From NCBI GenBank assembly GCA_947458745.1, contig CANGYQ010000002.1, positions 558,001-622,000 on the forward strand: a stretch of DNA of 64,000 nucleotides, given 5' to 3'. Below, piece after piece: positions 9,986 to 19,535 of the stretch; positions within the stretch are counted from its first letter, which is position 1, and the number at the start of each line of letters is the position of its first letter. The notes below the pieces were generated by a model. That model was not told the DNA's origin and searched no databases. It worked only from the letters and a program-made list of their open reading frames with translations. Origin of the DNA: Bryobacteraceae bacterium (lineage in GTDB: Bacteria; Acidobacteriota; Terriglobia; Bryobacterales; Bryobacteraceae). The translations under genes were made by a program, and so were the position numbers.

Positions 9986-12508
9986 ATGGACGCCGCACGC
10001 ACGCCGCTGATGCGGCAGTATCACTCGGTGAAGGAGCAGGTGCCCGGCGCCCTGCTGCTGTTCCGTTTGGGCGATTTCTACGAGCTCTTCTACGAGGACG
10101 CCGTTACCGCAGCCAAGGAACTCGAGATCACGCTTACGGCCCGCAACAAGGAACAGGGCCAGCCGATTCCGATGTGCGGCGTGCCGTATCACGCTGCCGA
10201 GAACTACATCGCGCGACTGGTGCAGCGGGGTTATCGCGTCGCCATCTGCGAGCAGATGGAGCAACCCGGCCCGGGCAAGAAGCTGGTGCGGCGGGACCTG
10301 ACCCGCATCGTCACTCCCGGCACGGCCACTGATTCCGGCCTGTTGCGATCGGGCGAGAACAACTGGCTGGCGGCAATTCTCCGCGATGGGACGCGGGCGG
10401 GCGTGGCCTTTGCCGACGTCTCGACAGGCGAGTTTCGAGCGACAGAACTGGAGGCGGCGGAGGCGGCGTTGCTGGTGGAGACGCTGGGCGCGCGCGAGAT
10501 CCTGGAGTCGGGGCGGCTACCGATGGAAGCCTGGATGTTCGGTGCGGATTATGGCGACCGCACACTGAAGGAGCACTTTAAGCTGCTGTCGCTGGACGGC
10601 TGCGGCCTGGGCGGCAAGCTGCTGGCCGTTGGCGCGGCAGGCGCGATTCTGCATTACCTCAAGGACACGCAGCGGGCGGCGCTGGATCACCTGGACCGGC
10701 CGGGCTGGTTTGAACGCTCCGCGGCAATGATCCTCGATCCGGTGACGGTGCGCAATCTGGAGTTAGTAGAGCCACTGTTTGCCGAGGACAAGGGATCGAA
10801 GCAAGCCACCTTGATCTCGACCATTGACCGCACGGCCACCGGCCCTGGCGCTCGACTGCTACGGCGGCGGCTGCTGCAGCCATCGTTCGACCGCGCCGAG
10901 ATTGAAGCGCGCCTGGACGCGGTGGCCGAGTTGGCGGGGGCCACGATTACCCGCACCGAGATCCGCAAAGTGCTGGGCCGGATTCTCGACCTGGAGCGTT
11001 TGCTCGCGAAGGTGACGCTGGGTTCGGCGAATCCGCGGGAGTTGCTGGCGCTCGGGCGATCCGCGGCGGAGCTGCCGGAGCTTGCGCGGCTCACGGCAAG
11101 CCTGAACACCGCACAAAAGGTAGCGGAGACGCTGGATGACGTGCGGCAGCGGATCTTGTCGACGCTGGCTGATGAGCCGCCGATTGACTTGACCGATGGC
11201 GGCACCATTCGCCAGGGCTGTTCGAGCGAGTTGGACGAACTGCGCGATATCCAGACCAATGCCAAGCAGTACATCGCCAGCATTGAAGCACGGGAGCGGA
11301 CGCGCACCACCATCCAGTCGCTGAAGGTCCGCTTCAACAACGTCTTCGGCTACTACATCGAGGTCTCAAAGCCCAATCTGCCGCTGGTGCCCGCCGATTA
11401 TGAGCGCAAGCAGACCCTCGTCAACGCGGAGCGCTTCACGACGCCCGAGCTGAAAGATCTGGAAGTAAAGATCCTGGAAGCGCAGGACCGCATCCTGACC
11501 ATCGAGCGCGCCAAGTTCGACGAGATCCGGAAGCATGTGGCGGCAGAAGCGGGTCGGGTCCGGGCGGCGGCGGCGGCCGTGGCGGCGGTGGACGTGGAGG
11601 CGGCGCTGGGCGAGCTGGCGGTGGAGCGGCGTTACGCCCGGCCCAAGTTCTCTGATGACGGCATCCTGCAGATTGAAGGCGGCCGCCATCCGGTGATTGA
11701 GGCGCTGGCGGAGCGCGATGCGCAGCGGTTTATTGCCAACGACCTTTACCTGGACCCGGCGCGCTTTCTCGCGCTGATCACCGGCCCCAACATGGGCGGC
11801 AAATCGACCTACCTGCGGCAGGCGGCGTTGATCTCGATCATGGCGCAGATGGGCAGCTTTGTCCCGGCTTCGGCCGCCACGCTGCCGGTGGTGGACCGCG
11901 TCTTCACTCGTATTGGCGCGGCTGATAATCTGTCGCGCGGCCGGTCGACGTTTATGGTGGAGATGACCGAGACGGCGCTGATTCTGAACACGGCCACGGC
12001 GAACAGCTTGATCATCCTCGATGAGATCGGGCGCGGCACCTCCACTTACGATGGCTTGGCCATTGCCTGGGCCGTGGCGGAGCATATCCACCACCAGATC
12101 CGCGCCAAGACGCTGTTTGCGACGCACTATCACGAGCTGACGGTGCTGGAAGACACGTTACCCGGAGTGATCAACCTGCGGGTGACCGTGAAGGAGCGCG
12201 GCGACCAGATCATCTTCCTGCGCAAAGTGGAACCCGGTGCCGCCGACAAGAGCTACGGCATTGAAGTGGCGCGGCTAGCGGCGTTGCCCGATGCCGTCAT
12301 CACACGCGCCCGGCAGATCTTGAAGCTGCACGAGAAGACAGAGCGCGCGGTATCAGGCGAAGCTTCTCCGGAGCCAGTCCAGATCCGTTTGTTTGAGCCC
12401 GTCACCGGCGACATTGCCGAGCGCATCCGCGCCTTGCAGCTGGACGAACTACGGCCGATTGAAGCGCTGCAAGTGCTGGCGGATCTGCAGAAGCAGTTGC
12501 GCCAATGA
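9986..12508 (+). CDS. mutS: DNA mismatch repair ATPase MutS
   Basis: This is a full-length 840-residue MutS, which recognises base mismatches and recruits MutL. The mismatch-binding domain has the FYELFYEDA motif with the conserved Phe-x-Glu near residues 28-36. The C-terminal ATPase has Walker A TGPNMGGKST (about residues 599-608), DEIGRGTSTYDGLA (Walker B and signature) and TLFATHYHEL. I placed the start at ATG 9986; a TTG at 9983 is adjacent and in frame. It follows gdhA by three bases with no separate promoter visible, and anmK begins 22 bases after it. No mutL is in the window. Confidence 0.97.
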   Translation: MDAARTPLMRQYHSVKEQVPGALLLFRLGDFYELFYEDAVTAAKELEITLTARNKEQGQPIPMCGVPYHAAENYIARLVQRGYRVAICEQMEQPGPGKKLVRRDLTRIVTPGTATDSGLLRSGENNWLAAILRDGTRAGVAFADVSTGEFRATELEAAEAALLVETLGAREILESGRLPMEAWMFGADYGDRTLKEHFKLLSLDGCGLGGKLLAVGAAGAILHYLKDTQRAALDHLDRPGWFERSAAMILDPVTVRNLELVEPLFAEDKGSKQATLISTIDRTATGPGARLLRRRLLQPSFDRAEIEARLDAVAELAGATITRTEIRKVLGRILDLERLLAKVTLGSANPRELLALGRSAAELPELARLTASLNTAQKVAETLDDVRQRILSTLADEPPIDLTDGGTIRQGCSSELDELRDIQTNAKQYIASIEARERTRTTIQSLKVRFNNVFGYYIEVSKPNLPLVPADYERKQTLVNAERFTTPELKDLEVKILEAQDRILTIERAKFDEIRKHVAAEAGRVRAAAAAVAAVDVEAALGELAVERRYARPKFSDDGILQIEGGRHPVIEALAERDAQRFIANDLYLDPARFLALITGPNMGGKSTYLRQAALISIMAQMGSFVPASAATLPVVDRVFTRIGAADNLSRGRSTFMVEMTETALILNTATANSLIILDEIGRGTSTYDGLAIAWAVAEHIHHQIRAKTLFATHYHELTVLEDTLPGVINLRVTVKERGDQIIFLRKVEPGAADKSYGIEVARLAALPDAVITRARQILKLHEKTERAVSGEASPEPVQIRLFEPVTGDIAERIRALQLDELRPIEALQVLADLQKQLRQ

Positions 12509-12530
12509 GCAATATCCAGGGAGGCCCACG

Positions 12531-13640
12531 ATGCGGGTAGCGGGAATCATGTCGGGCACTTCGCTTGACGGCATTGATGTGGCGATTGTCGACATCCGGG
12601 GCCGCAAGCTGAAGGTGGAGGCGTTTTCCTCGACGCCCTATCCGCGCCGGATCCGCGAGGCGATTCTGGGCGTCTCGAACACGACCTGCCACTCGGGCAC
12701 CATTGCACGGCTGCACTTTCTGCTGGCGGAGCTGTATGCGGAGGCGGTCACCAAGCTGTGTGATCCGCAGACGCTGGACTTGGTGGGCTGCCACGGGCAA
12801 ACGATCTTCCATGAAGGCCGGCCACGGCCGATGGAAGGGCGCAAGATCGCGAGCACGCTCCAGATTGGCGATGGCAGCGTGTTGGCGGAGCGGCTGGGCG
12901 TTCCGGTGGTAAGCGACTTCCGTCCGCGCGACATTGCGGCGGGCGGCCAGGGTGCGCCGCTGGTGCCCTTTCTCGACTATCTGCTGTTCCGCCACGCCCG
13001 CTTGGGTCGGGTGGCGCTGAACATTGGTGGCATCGCCAACATTACGGCGATCCCGGCCGGGGCGACGCCGGAGCAAGTCTTCGCTTTCGACACCGGGCCG
13101 GGCAACATGGTGATGGATGCGCTGGCATATCACGCCAGTGATGGTCGCCTGAACTATGACCGCGATGGCAAGCTGGCGGCACGAGGCCAGGTGCTGCCCG
13201 CGTTGCTGGACCGTTGGCTGAAGGCTCCGTTCTTCCGGCAGCCACCGCCCAAGTCCGCGGGCCGGGAGCAGTATGGCGTCGAGTTTGTCGAGCCCTTGCT
13301 GCGATGGGTGCAGGTGCATGACCTGATCGCCACGGCCACGGCCTTTACGGCGGCTTCCATCGCCCAATCGATCGAACGCTTCGTACGGCCCAAGATGGAA
13401 GTGCAGGAGTTGATCGCGGCGGGCGGCGGCGTCCACAACCCCGTGCTGATGGCGCATCTGGCCGGATACCTGCCGGGCGTCAAGATGCGGACGGTGGATG
13501 AGTTTGGCGTGTCGAGCGATGCCAAGGAAGCCGTGGCCTTCGCGGTGCTCGCGGCCGAGACATGGCGCAAGCGGCCCTCGAATGTCCCTTCCGCCACCGG
13601 CGCGCGGCGATCCGTGATCCTGGGCAAGATCAGCTACTAG
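12531..13640 (+). CDS. anmK: Anhydro-N-acetylmuramic acid kinase
   Basis: The product is about 369 residues, the normal AnmK size. The enzyme phosphorylates and opens 1,6-anhydro-MurNAc, a step in recycling peptidoglycan fragments. The N-terminus MRVAGIMSGTSLDGIDVA is diagnostic, followed by VGCHGQTIFHEG, VSDFRPRDIAAGGQGAPLVPF with the catalytic Asp, NIGGIANIT, FDTGPGNMVMD and an Ala/Gly-rich nucleotide-binding block AAGGGVHNP. I used ATG 12531, which has a GGAGG-type site (12519-12523) and fits the family; the frame is open further upstream inside mutS. It probably belongs to the gdhA-mutS transcript. Confidence 0.95.
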   Translation: MRVAGIMSGTSLDGIDVAIVDIRGRKLKVEAFSSTPYPRRIREAILGVSNTTCHSGTIARLHFLLAELYAEAVTKLCDPQTLDLVGCHGQTIFHEGRPRPMEGRKIASTLQIGDGSVLAERLGVPVVSDFRPRDIAAGGQGAPLVPFLDYLLFRHARLGRVALNIGGIANITAIPAGATPEQVFAFDTGPGNMVMDALAYHASDGRLNYDRDGKLAARGQVLPALLDRWLKAPFFRQPPPKSAGREQYGVEFVEPLLRWVQVHDLIATATAFTAASIAQSIERFVRPKMEVQELIAAGGGVHNPVLMAHLAGYLPGVKMRTVDEFGVSSDAKEAVAFAVLAAETWRKRPSNVPSATGARRSVILGKISY

Positions 13641-13678
13641 TTCTGGACCAAGTACACTGCTCCAAGAGGAATGTGCCC

Positions 13679-15121
13679 ATGCCGATTTCACGCCGGGAGT
13701 TTGTGGCCGCGTCCGCTGCGGCCAGCGCTCAAGCCGCGCCTGCCAAGCGGCCCAATATTCTGTTCCTGATGCCGGACCAGCACCGGTATCAGTCGGTGGG
13801 CTGTCTGGGCAATCCCCAGGTGAAGACGCCGCACATCGACCGACTGGCCACCGAAGGCGTCATCCTGGATCATACGTTCGCCAATACACCGGTCTGCTGT
13901 CCGGCCCGCTCCGTGCTGCTGACGGGTCAGTACTGCCACCGCAACGGCATGGTGGCCAATGATCTCCGGCTGCGGGAGGATTCAGTCAGCTTTCCACGAA
14001 CGCTGCGGGAGGCGGGCTATCGCACCGGCTTTGTGGGCAAGTGGCACCTGGATGGCGGGCCGCGCGAGCCGGGCTATGTGCCGCCGGGGCCGCGCCGGCA
14101 GGGCTTTGAATTCTGGGCCGCGCACCAGTGCAGCCACCGCCATTTCGACAACCACTACTTCCGCGATTCTGACCAGCCGATCAAGCTGGGCAAGTTTGAG
14201 GCGGAAGGCTGGGCGGACCTGGGTGTCGAGTTTCTGGAGCAGACCCGCAAGGACCAGCGGCCGTTCTACTTGACGGTCCAGTGGGGTCCGCCGCACGATC
14301 CCTACAAGGCACCGCCGCACTACGCCCAGCAGTACGATGCGCAGCGAATTGCGATGCGGGCCAACTACCGCCCGCTGCCTGGAGTGCCCACGTCGCGCGA
14401 GATCGCCGAATACTACGGCATGGTGACCGCCATTGATGATCAGGTGGGACGCCTGATGAAGACGCTGGATGATCTGGGCCTGCGCGAGAACACCATCGTG
14501 CTCTATTCCAGTGACCATGGCGACATGCTGGGCTCACAAGGGGCGCGGCTGAAGCGCAAGCCGTGGGAGGAATCGATCCGGGTGCCGGGTATCTTGCGCT
14601 GGCCGGGCAAGGTAGCTCCGGCGAGCCGCAATGGCCTCTTCTTCACGCACGCTGATTTCGCGCCCACGCTGCTGGGAATGGCGGGCGTTCCGGTGCCGCG
14701 GGCCATGCAGGGTCGCGACCTGTCGAAGCCCATTGTCGCGGGCTCCGCCACAGGTCCGGATTCGGCCTTCTTCCAGATCTTCGGCCCCTTTGCCGGAGAC
14801 GGCACTTCAGGCGGCTGGCGGGGAGTCCGCACGCGCACCCATATGTATGCGCGGTATCAAAACCAGCCCTGGGTGCTTTACGATCTGCAGGCAGACCCGG
14901 ACCAGCAGCACAATCTGGTGGGCCAACCGGGGGCGGCGGCAGTGCAGGCGAAGTTGGAAAAGCGGCTTCAGCAGTGGATGAAAGAAACGGGCGATTCCTG
15001 GAGCTACAACTGGACCCATCCGGTGGAGGACGCCGGAAGGCTCTACAAACACCGCACCTTCCACACGCTGGCCGAGTACATGGAATGGGCCAAGCAGAAC
15101 CCGGAACTCGACCGCGGCTAA
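13679..15121 (+). CDS. Secreted sulfatase (formylglycine-dependent, cysteine type)
   Basis: The product is about 480 residues with a Tat-like signal (MPISRREFVAASAAASAQA). Sulfatases hydrolyse sulfate esters. RPNILFLMPDQHR holds the first metal-binding Asp, and VCCPARSVLLTGQ carries the signature C-x-P-x-R at residues 73-77, where Cys73 would be converted to formylglycine. Further typical blocks are GYRTGFVGKWHLDG, QWGPPHDPY, YYGMVTAIDDQVGRLM and NTIVLYSSDHGDMLG. AAGAGGA precedes the ATG. The substrate may be a sulfated polysaccharide, but this is inference. No formylglycine-generating enzyme is in the window. The next gene downstream is a secreted NHL protein. Confidence 0.93.
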   Translation: MPISRREFVAASAAASAQAAPAKRPNILFLMPDQHRYQSVGCLGNPQVKTPHIDRLATEGVILDHTFANTPVCCPARSVLLTGQYCHRNGMVANDLRLREDSVSFPRTLREAGYRTGFVGKWHLDGGPREPGYVPPGPRRQGFEFWAAHQCSHRHFDNHYFRDSDQPIKLGKFEAEGWADLGVEFLEQTRKDQRPFYLTVQWGPPHDPYKAPPHYAQQYDAQRIAMRANYRPLPGVPTSREIAEYYGMVTAIDDQVGRLMKTLDDLGLRENTIVLYSSDHGDMLGSQGARLKRKPWEESIRVPGILRWPGKVAPASRNGLFFTHADFAPTLLGMAGVPVPRAMQGRDLSKPIVAGSATGPDSAFFQIFGPFAGDGTSGGWRGVRTRTHMYARYQNQPWVLYDLQADPDQQHNLVGQPGAAAVQAKLEKRLQQWMKETGDSWSYNWTHPVEDAGRLYKHRTFHTLAEYMEWAKQNPELDRG

Positions 15122-15244
15122 GTCTGTCGCCCGGCGCAATGATCCGGCAGGAAGACCGCCACGGGAACGACGCGTAGGGACTGGCACTCCGGGGTAAAGC
15201 CGGGCGGGGCCAGCGATATACTCAATGCTCGAAGGAGAGCCCCG

Positions 15245-16273
15245 ATGCCCTTGACCCGAACCGCCATGTGGGCGGTCACGCTACTGTCGGCCGCTCAATT
15301 GAGCGCCCAATCGAATGCACCCAATTCGCAACCCAATCCTTACCGCACCATCGAGAACTTTGGTGAGTTGCCGGAAGGGCGCATGTGGGGCTCCACCAGC
15401 GCGGTGGAGATTGACCGCGACGGCAAAAGCGTTTGGGCGGCGGAGCGGTGCGGGGCCAATACTTGCGTGGGCAACACCTCGACGCCGGTGATTGTGAAGC
15501 TGGACCAGAACGGCAAGCTGTTGAAGAGCTTTGGCGAAGGGATGTTTGTCTTTCCGCACGGCATCTATGTCGACAAGGAAGGCAACGTCTGGGTGACCGA
15601 CGGCCAGGGACGCAATGGCAAGGGGCACCAGGTGTTCAAGTTTTCCCCAGAGGGCGAGGTGCTGTTGACGTTGGGCAAGGCGGGCGTGGCGGGCACGGGG
15701 CCGGATGAGTTCAACATGCCGTCCGATGTGGTGACCGGCAAGAATGGCGACATCTTTGTCGCCGACGGGCACGGACGAGACTCGAACGCACGCATCGTCA
15801 AGTTCGACAAGAACGGGAAGTTCATCAAGGCCTGGGGCAAGAAGGGTACGGGACCGGGTGAGTTTGATTGCCCGCACGCGCTGGCGATCGACTCCAAAGG
15901 CCGCCTGTTTGTCGGCGACCGGTTCAACAACCGCATCCAGATTTTTGACCAGGACGGCAAGTATCTGACCGAGTGGAAGCAGTTCGCGCGGCCCAGCGGG
16001 CTCTATATTGACAAGCGCGACATGCTCTACGTGGCCGATTCGGAATCGATTGACACCGGCGGCTATGCGGGCAACAACCCCGGCTGGAAGCGCGGTTTGC
16101 GTATCGGCAGTGCCAAGGACGGTTCGGTCACCGCCTTCATCCCCGATCCGACGCCCGGCAAAGGCGCCACCAGTGCCGCCGAAGGCGTGGCCGCCGATTC
16201 CAAGGGCAATCTCTACGGTGCGGAAGTGCTGTCGAAGTCGTTGAAAAAGTACGTCAAAGCCACCAGCAAATAG
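15245..16273 (+). CDS. Secreted six-bladed beta-propeller (NHL repeat) protein
   Basis: The product is 342 residues with a signal peptide ending near LSAQS. It contains at least five NHL-type blades: PHGIYVDKEGNVWVTDGQG, MPSDVVTGKNGDIFVADGHG, PHALAIDSKGRLFVGDRFNNR, PSGLYIDKRDMLYVADSES and AEGVAADSKGNLYGAEV, each linked by xxKFDxNGKxxxxWG strands. The arrangement resembles peptidyl-alpha-hydroxyglycine lyase-like propellers, which are common in acidobacteria, but a lyase activity cannot be claimed. A clear AAGGAG lies just upstream of the ATG, with TATACT at 15217-15222 as a possible -10 element. It may act in binding or processing outside the cytoplasm. Confidence 0.9.
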   Translation: MPLTRTAMWAVTLLSAAQLSAQSNAPNSQPNPYRTIENFGELPEGRMWGSTSAVEIDRDGKSVWAAERCGANTCVGNTSTPVIVKLDQNGKLLKSFGEGMFVFPHGIYVDKEGNVWVTDGQGRNGKGHQVFKFSPEGEVLLTLGKAGVAGTGPDEFNMPSDVVTGKNGDIFVADGHGRDSNARIVKFDKNGKFIKAWGKKGTGPGEFDCPHALAIDSKGRLFVGDRFNNRIQIFDQDGKYLTEWKQFARPSGLYIDKRDMLYVADSESIDTGGYAGNNPGWKRGLRIGSAKDGSVTAFIPDPTPGKGATSAAEGVAADSKGNLYGAEVLSKSLKKYVKATSK

Positions 16274-16324
16274 CTGTCCACCGCTTACCGTAGCGTCACT
16301 GACACCGCCCGCGCGCGCGTCCGG

Positions 16325-16353
16325 TTGTGCCCTGCCCGCATTCAAGCGACAAT
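16325..16353 (+). promoter_or_regulatory. Possible sigma70-type promoter of the foldase gene
   Basis: TTGTGC (16325-16330) and GACAAT (16348-16353) are separated by 17 bases and lie about 20 bases upstream of the ATG of the PpiD/SurA-type gene. Three of six and four of six positions match the consensus, so this is weak. Confidence 0.25.
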
Positions 16354-16374
16354 AGAAGGTTTGGGAGATCTGTA

Positions 16375-18318
16375 ATGTTTCAATTGTTCCGCCGTAAAGA
16401 TACCGCTGTGCGGTATGTGCTGATGGGTCTGCTGGGCGTGATTGCCGTTTCGATGGTCTGGTCGCTGACGCCGTCCGGGATGGGGGGCGCTTCCGGCAGC
16501 CGCTCGGAAACCGTGATTGCCGAAGTGGGCGACCAACAGGTGACCATCCAGGAAGCCTCGGCGCGAATTGAACAGATGATGCGCAACTCCAGCATTCCCC
16601 GCTCCATGGCCAGCATGGTGGCCAACAATGTGGTGGACGGCTTGATCCGCGAGAAGGCCGTGGAACTGCAAGCGCAGAAGATGGGCTTTACGGTCACCGA
16701 TGCTGAAGTGGTGTCGATGATCCAGACGGTGCTGCCGCAGCTGTTCCCCAATGGCGAGTTTATGGGCAAAGAGGCCTACTCGTCGTTCCTGGCCCAGCGC
16801 GGCATGACGACGGCGATGTTTGAGTCCAACCTCCGCCGGCAACTGCTGGCGGCCAAGGTCCAGAACGTGATCAGCGAAGGCATCATTGTCACGCCGGCGC
16901 AGGTGGAAACCGAATTCAAGCGCAGCAATGAGAAGGTGAAGATCGAATACGTCTCGCTGACGGTGGCGGAACTGAAAAAGCAGTTGACCGTGGATGATGC
17001 CGCCGTCCAGGCCGAGTACGACAAGCGCAAGGCCACGCTGAAGCTGCCGGAGCGCCGTTCGGCCACGCTGCTGATTGTCGATCAGGCCCGCACCGCGGCC
17101 GGGATTCAGGTGTCGGAGGCGGACTTGCGCCGCGCTTATGAAGACAACAAGGAGCGCTATCGGACGCCGGAACGTGTCCACGTGCGCCACATCCTGCTGA
17201 AGACCACCGACAAGTCCCCGGCCCAAGTGGCCGAAGCGCAGAAGAAGATTGAAGACCTGCTGAAGCAGGTACAAAAGGGCGCGGACTTTGGCGAACTGGC
17301 CAAGAAGAACTCCGAGGACCCGGGCTCCGGCGCCAATGGCGGCGATCTGGGATTTGTCACCAAGGGCCAGATGGTGCCGAACTTCGAAGCGGCGGCCTTT
17401 GCCTTGAAGACACCCAAGCAGCTGTCGCCGGTGGTGAAGACCGAGTACGGCTTCCACATCCTGGAGCTTCTGAGCCGGGAGGACGCTCGGTTGCGGCCGT
17501 TTGAAGAGGCCAAGGGCGAACTGGTGGCCGAGACGCAGAAGCAGGTGGTGTTCGACCGCATGCAGCGCAATATTGATGCCATCCGCGCGGCCGCCGCGAA
17601 GTCTCCCGAGAAGCTGGGTGAGATCGCTTCACAGTACAACGCCGTGCTGGCCATGTCCGGCATGATGACGTCCAGCGAGAGCAATTTCCCTGAGCTGGGT
17701 GCCCGGCCCGAATTGACGTCGTTGATCTTTTCGGCCAAGAAGGGCGAAGTGACCAGCATGGTGGAAGCCCCCGGCAACAAGCTGGCGGTGGCTGTAGTGA
17801 CAGCGATTGAGCCGGAACGGCAGGCCCAGTTGGCCGATGTCGCCGCCCGGTTGCGTGATGAACTGCTGACGCGCAAGGCGACCGAGGAACTGAAGACGAA
17901 AGCCGCGCAACTGTTGGCCAAAGCCAAGGTAGGCGGAGCCGATTTCAAGAAGCTGGCGGCGGAGTTCAAGGGCGAATACAAGATGCCCAACGAGTTTGCC
18001 CGCAATGGAGCCGTCGAGGGATTGGGCGGCGCGGTGGTGGTGGAGGAAGCGTTCGGGAAGCCGGCCGGTACGGTCACTGGCCCGCACCCGCTGGGTGAGG
18101 CGACCTTTGTGGCCCGGGTCGTCGAAGCCATCCCGGCCGATCTGTCAAAGCTGGCCATGGATCGCGAAAGTGTCGTGAAGACGATCCGCGAGCGTCAGGG
18201 CCGGGAACGGGAAGAACTGTTCACCGATGGCCTGGTCCAGAAGTTGACCAAGGACGGCAAGGTGAAGATGTATCCCGACAACGTCAAGCGCCTGTTGTCG
18301 TCCTACGGCCAGTCCTAA
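16375..18318 (+). CDS. PpiD/SurA-type membrane-anchored peptidyl-prolyl isomerase
   Basis: The product is about 647 residues. A single transmembrane anchor (VRYVLMGLLGVIAVSMVWSL, about residues 12-31) follows a short basic cytoplasmic tail, the PpiD arrangement. A SurA-like chaperone region follows (residues 50-230, with IEQMMRNSSIPRSMASM and VVDGLIREKAVELQAQKMGF). The parvulin domain comes next: VHVRHILLKT, GADFGELAKKNSEDPGS, GGDLGFVTKGQMVPNFEAAAF and TEYGFHILELL. A second alpha-rich chaperone segment ends the protein. It likely assists folding of proteins crossing the inner membrane, including barrel proteins such as the receptors here. The start ATG has GGGAGA upstream. Its stop overlaps the start of the DedA gene (TAATG). 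Confidence 0.9.
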   Translation: MFQLFRRKDTAVRYVLMGLLGVIAVSMVWSLTPSGMGGASGSRSETVIAEVGDQQVTIQEASARIEQMMRNSSIPRSMASMVANNVVDGLIREKAVELQAQKMGFTVTDAEVVSMIQTVLPQLFPNGEFMGKEAYSSFLAQRGMTTAMFESNLRRQLLAAKVQNVISEGIIVTPAQVETEFKRSNEKVKIEYVSLTVAELKKQLTVDDAAVQAEYDKRKATLKLPERRSATLLIVDQARTAAGIQVSEADLRRAYEDNKERYRTPERVHVRHILLKTTDKSPAQVAEAQKKIEDLLKQVQKGADFGELAKKNSEDPGSGANGGDLGFVTKGQMVPNFEAAAFALKTPKQLSPVVKTEYGFHILELLSREDARLRPFEEAKGELVAETQKQVVFDRMQRNIDAIRAAAAKSPEKLGEIASQYNAVLAMSGMMTSSESNFPELGARPELTSLIFSAKKGEVTSMVEAPGNKLAVAVVTAIEPERQAQLADVAARLRDELLTRKATEELKTKAAQLLAKAKVGGADFKKLAAEFKGEYKMPNEFARNGAVEGLGGAVVVEEAFGKPAGTVTGPHPLGEATFVARVVEAIPADLSKLAMDRESVVKTIRERQGREREELFTDGLVQKLTKDGKVKMYPDNVKRLLSSYGQS

Positions 18319-18953
18319 TGGAGCTGCTCCGGACGCTGATCAGCGCCGAGAAGTTGCGGCTGCTGCTGGAGACCAGCCTTTCCGGCTGGTATGCCTACGC
18401 GGCCCTAGCGGCCATTGTTTTCGCTGAAACCGGTCTGCTGGTGGGTTTCTTTCTGCCGGGCGACAGTCTGCTGTTTGTCGCGGGAATGGTGGCGGGAACC
18501 GGTCGGCTGGAGATTGTGCCGCTGATCGCGTTGTTGACGGTAGCCGCCATTGTGGGCGACGCCGTGGGCTATCTGCTGGGCCGCCGCGCTGGCCCAGCGA
18601 TCTTCAACAAGCCTTCTTCCCGGTGGTTCAAGCGGGAGCACCTGCTGCGCACTAAAGAGTTCTATGAGAGGCACGGCGGCCAGACGATCGTCATCGCCCG
18701 TTTTGTGCCCATCATCCGGACCTTTGCGCCGTTTGTCGCCGGCGTGGCCGAGATGAGCTATTCCAAGTTTGCCTCGTACAACATCTTCGGCGGCATCGGC
18801 TGGGTGGTGGGCGTGACGCTGCTTGGCTATTTCCTGGGGGGGCTGCCGTTTGTACAGAAGTACTTTGACAAGGTGCTGATCGGCATTGTGCTGGCCAGCG
18901 TGCTGCCGATTGGAATCGAATACCTGCGGTCCCGGTCACCGCGCAAGGCCTAG
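18318..18953 (+). CDS. DedA family membrane protein
   Basis: The product is 211 residues with about five hydrophobic segments. DedA (SNARE-associated/VTT) hallmarks are present: ETGLLVGFFLPGDSLLFVAGMVAG, GDAVGYLLGRRAGPAIF, ERHGGQTIVIARFVPIIRTFAPFVAGVAEMSY, and NIFGGIGWVVGVTLLGYFLGG. The conserved Glu, Arg and Pro residues required for function in the family are in place. DedA proteins help recycle or flip membrane lipids and maintain proton motive force. The start ATG overlaps the last base of the foldase stop codon, so translation is coupled. The methyltransferase gene starts 12 bases downstream. Confidence 0.93.
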   Translation: MELLRTLISAEKLRLLLETSLSGWYAYAALAAIVFAETGLLVGFFLPGDSLLFVAGMVAGTGRLEIVPLIALLTVAAIVGDAVGYLLGRRAGPAIFNKPSSRWFKREHLLRTKEFYERHGGQTIVIARFVPIIRTFAPFVAGVAEMSYSKFASYNIFGGIGWVVGVTLLGYFLGGLPFVQKYFDKVLIGIVLASVLPIGIEYLRSRSPRKA

Positions 18954-18965
18954 GGCTGAGCCACG

Positions 18966-19535
18966 ATGAAGATCCTCGATGTCGGCTGCGGGATCAAGAA
19001 GTATCCGGGAGCCATCGGGATTGACCGTTTGCCCGGCACCGCGGCGGACATTGTGCATGACCTGGACCACTTCCCCTGGCCGCTGCCCGATTCCTCGTTC
19101 GATCAACTGCGGCTGATCCACGTGATTGAGCATGTGGGCGACGTCATCCGCACGATGGAAGAACTGCACCGCCTGGGGCGGAACGGTGCCCGCGTGGTGA
19201 TCGCCACGCCGCACTACACGGACTTCAGCTCATTTTGCGACCCCACGCACCGCTGGCACCTGAACAGCTTTTCCTTGCGTTATTTCGGCGCGGACAATGC
19301 GGGCTTTGGCTACTATTCGGCGGTAAAGTTTCGAGAGATTTCCGTCTACGTCAAGCTACTAGCACTGTGGAGGTATCTAGGCTTTGAGCTGCTGGTGAAC
19401 GCCTTCCCCCGCTTCCGCCGATTCTGGGAGTTCTATCTCTGCTACATCGTGCGGGGCAAGGTGATTGAGTGGGAGCTTGAAGTGATCAAAAGCGATGTTC
19501 CGCCAACTGCTGGACCGGCTACGCCATCGCGCTAG
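18966..19535 (+). CDS. Class I SAM-dependent methyltransferase, substrate unknown
   Basis: The product is 189 residues and opens directly with motif I, MKILDVGCGIKKYPGAIGID. Motif II (IVHDLDHFPWPLPDSSFDQLRLIHVIEHV) follows, typical of Methyltransf_11 proteins that modify small molecules or glycans. ARVVIATPHYTDFSSFCDPTHRWHLNSFSLRYF is a block often seen in methyltransferases encoded near cell-surface polysaccharide genes. The C-terminal third has two hydrophobic helices. The last 41 bases overlap the next gene, yraN-like, in another frame. The preceding DedA gene suggests an envelope-related role, but this is inference. Confidence 0.85.
   Translation: MKILDVGCGIKKYPGAIGIDRLPGTAADIVHDLDHFPWPLPDSSFDQLRLIHVIEHVGDVIRTMEELHRLGRNGARVVIATPHYTDFSSFCDPTHRWHLNSFSLRYFGADNAGFGYYSAVKFREISVYVKLLALWRYLGFELLVNAFPRFRRFWEFYLCYIVRGKVIEWELEVIKSDVPPTAGPATPSR

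Noticed and set aside
12402-13691. A 429-codon minus-strand open frame
   Set aside because: It is antisense to anmK and part of mutS. Its composition is shadow-like and has no recognisable motif.
15281-17457. Two long minus-strand open frames under the NHL and foldase genes
   Set aside because: High G+C content leaves such frames open; the plus-strand proteins show full repeat and parvulin motifs.
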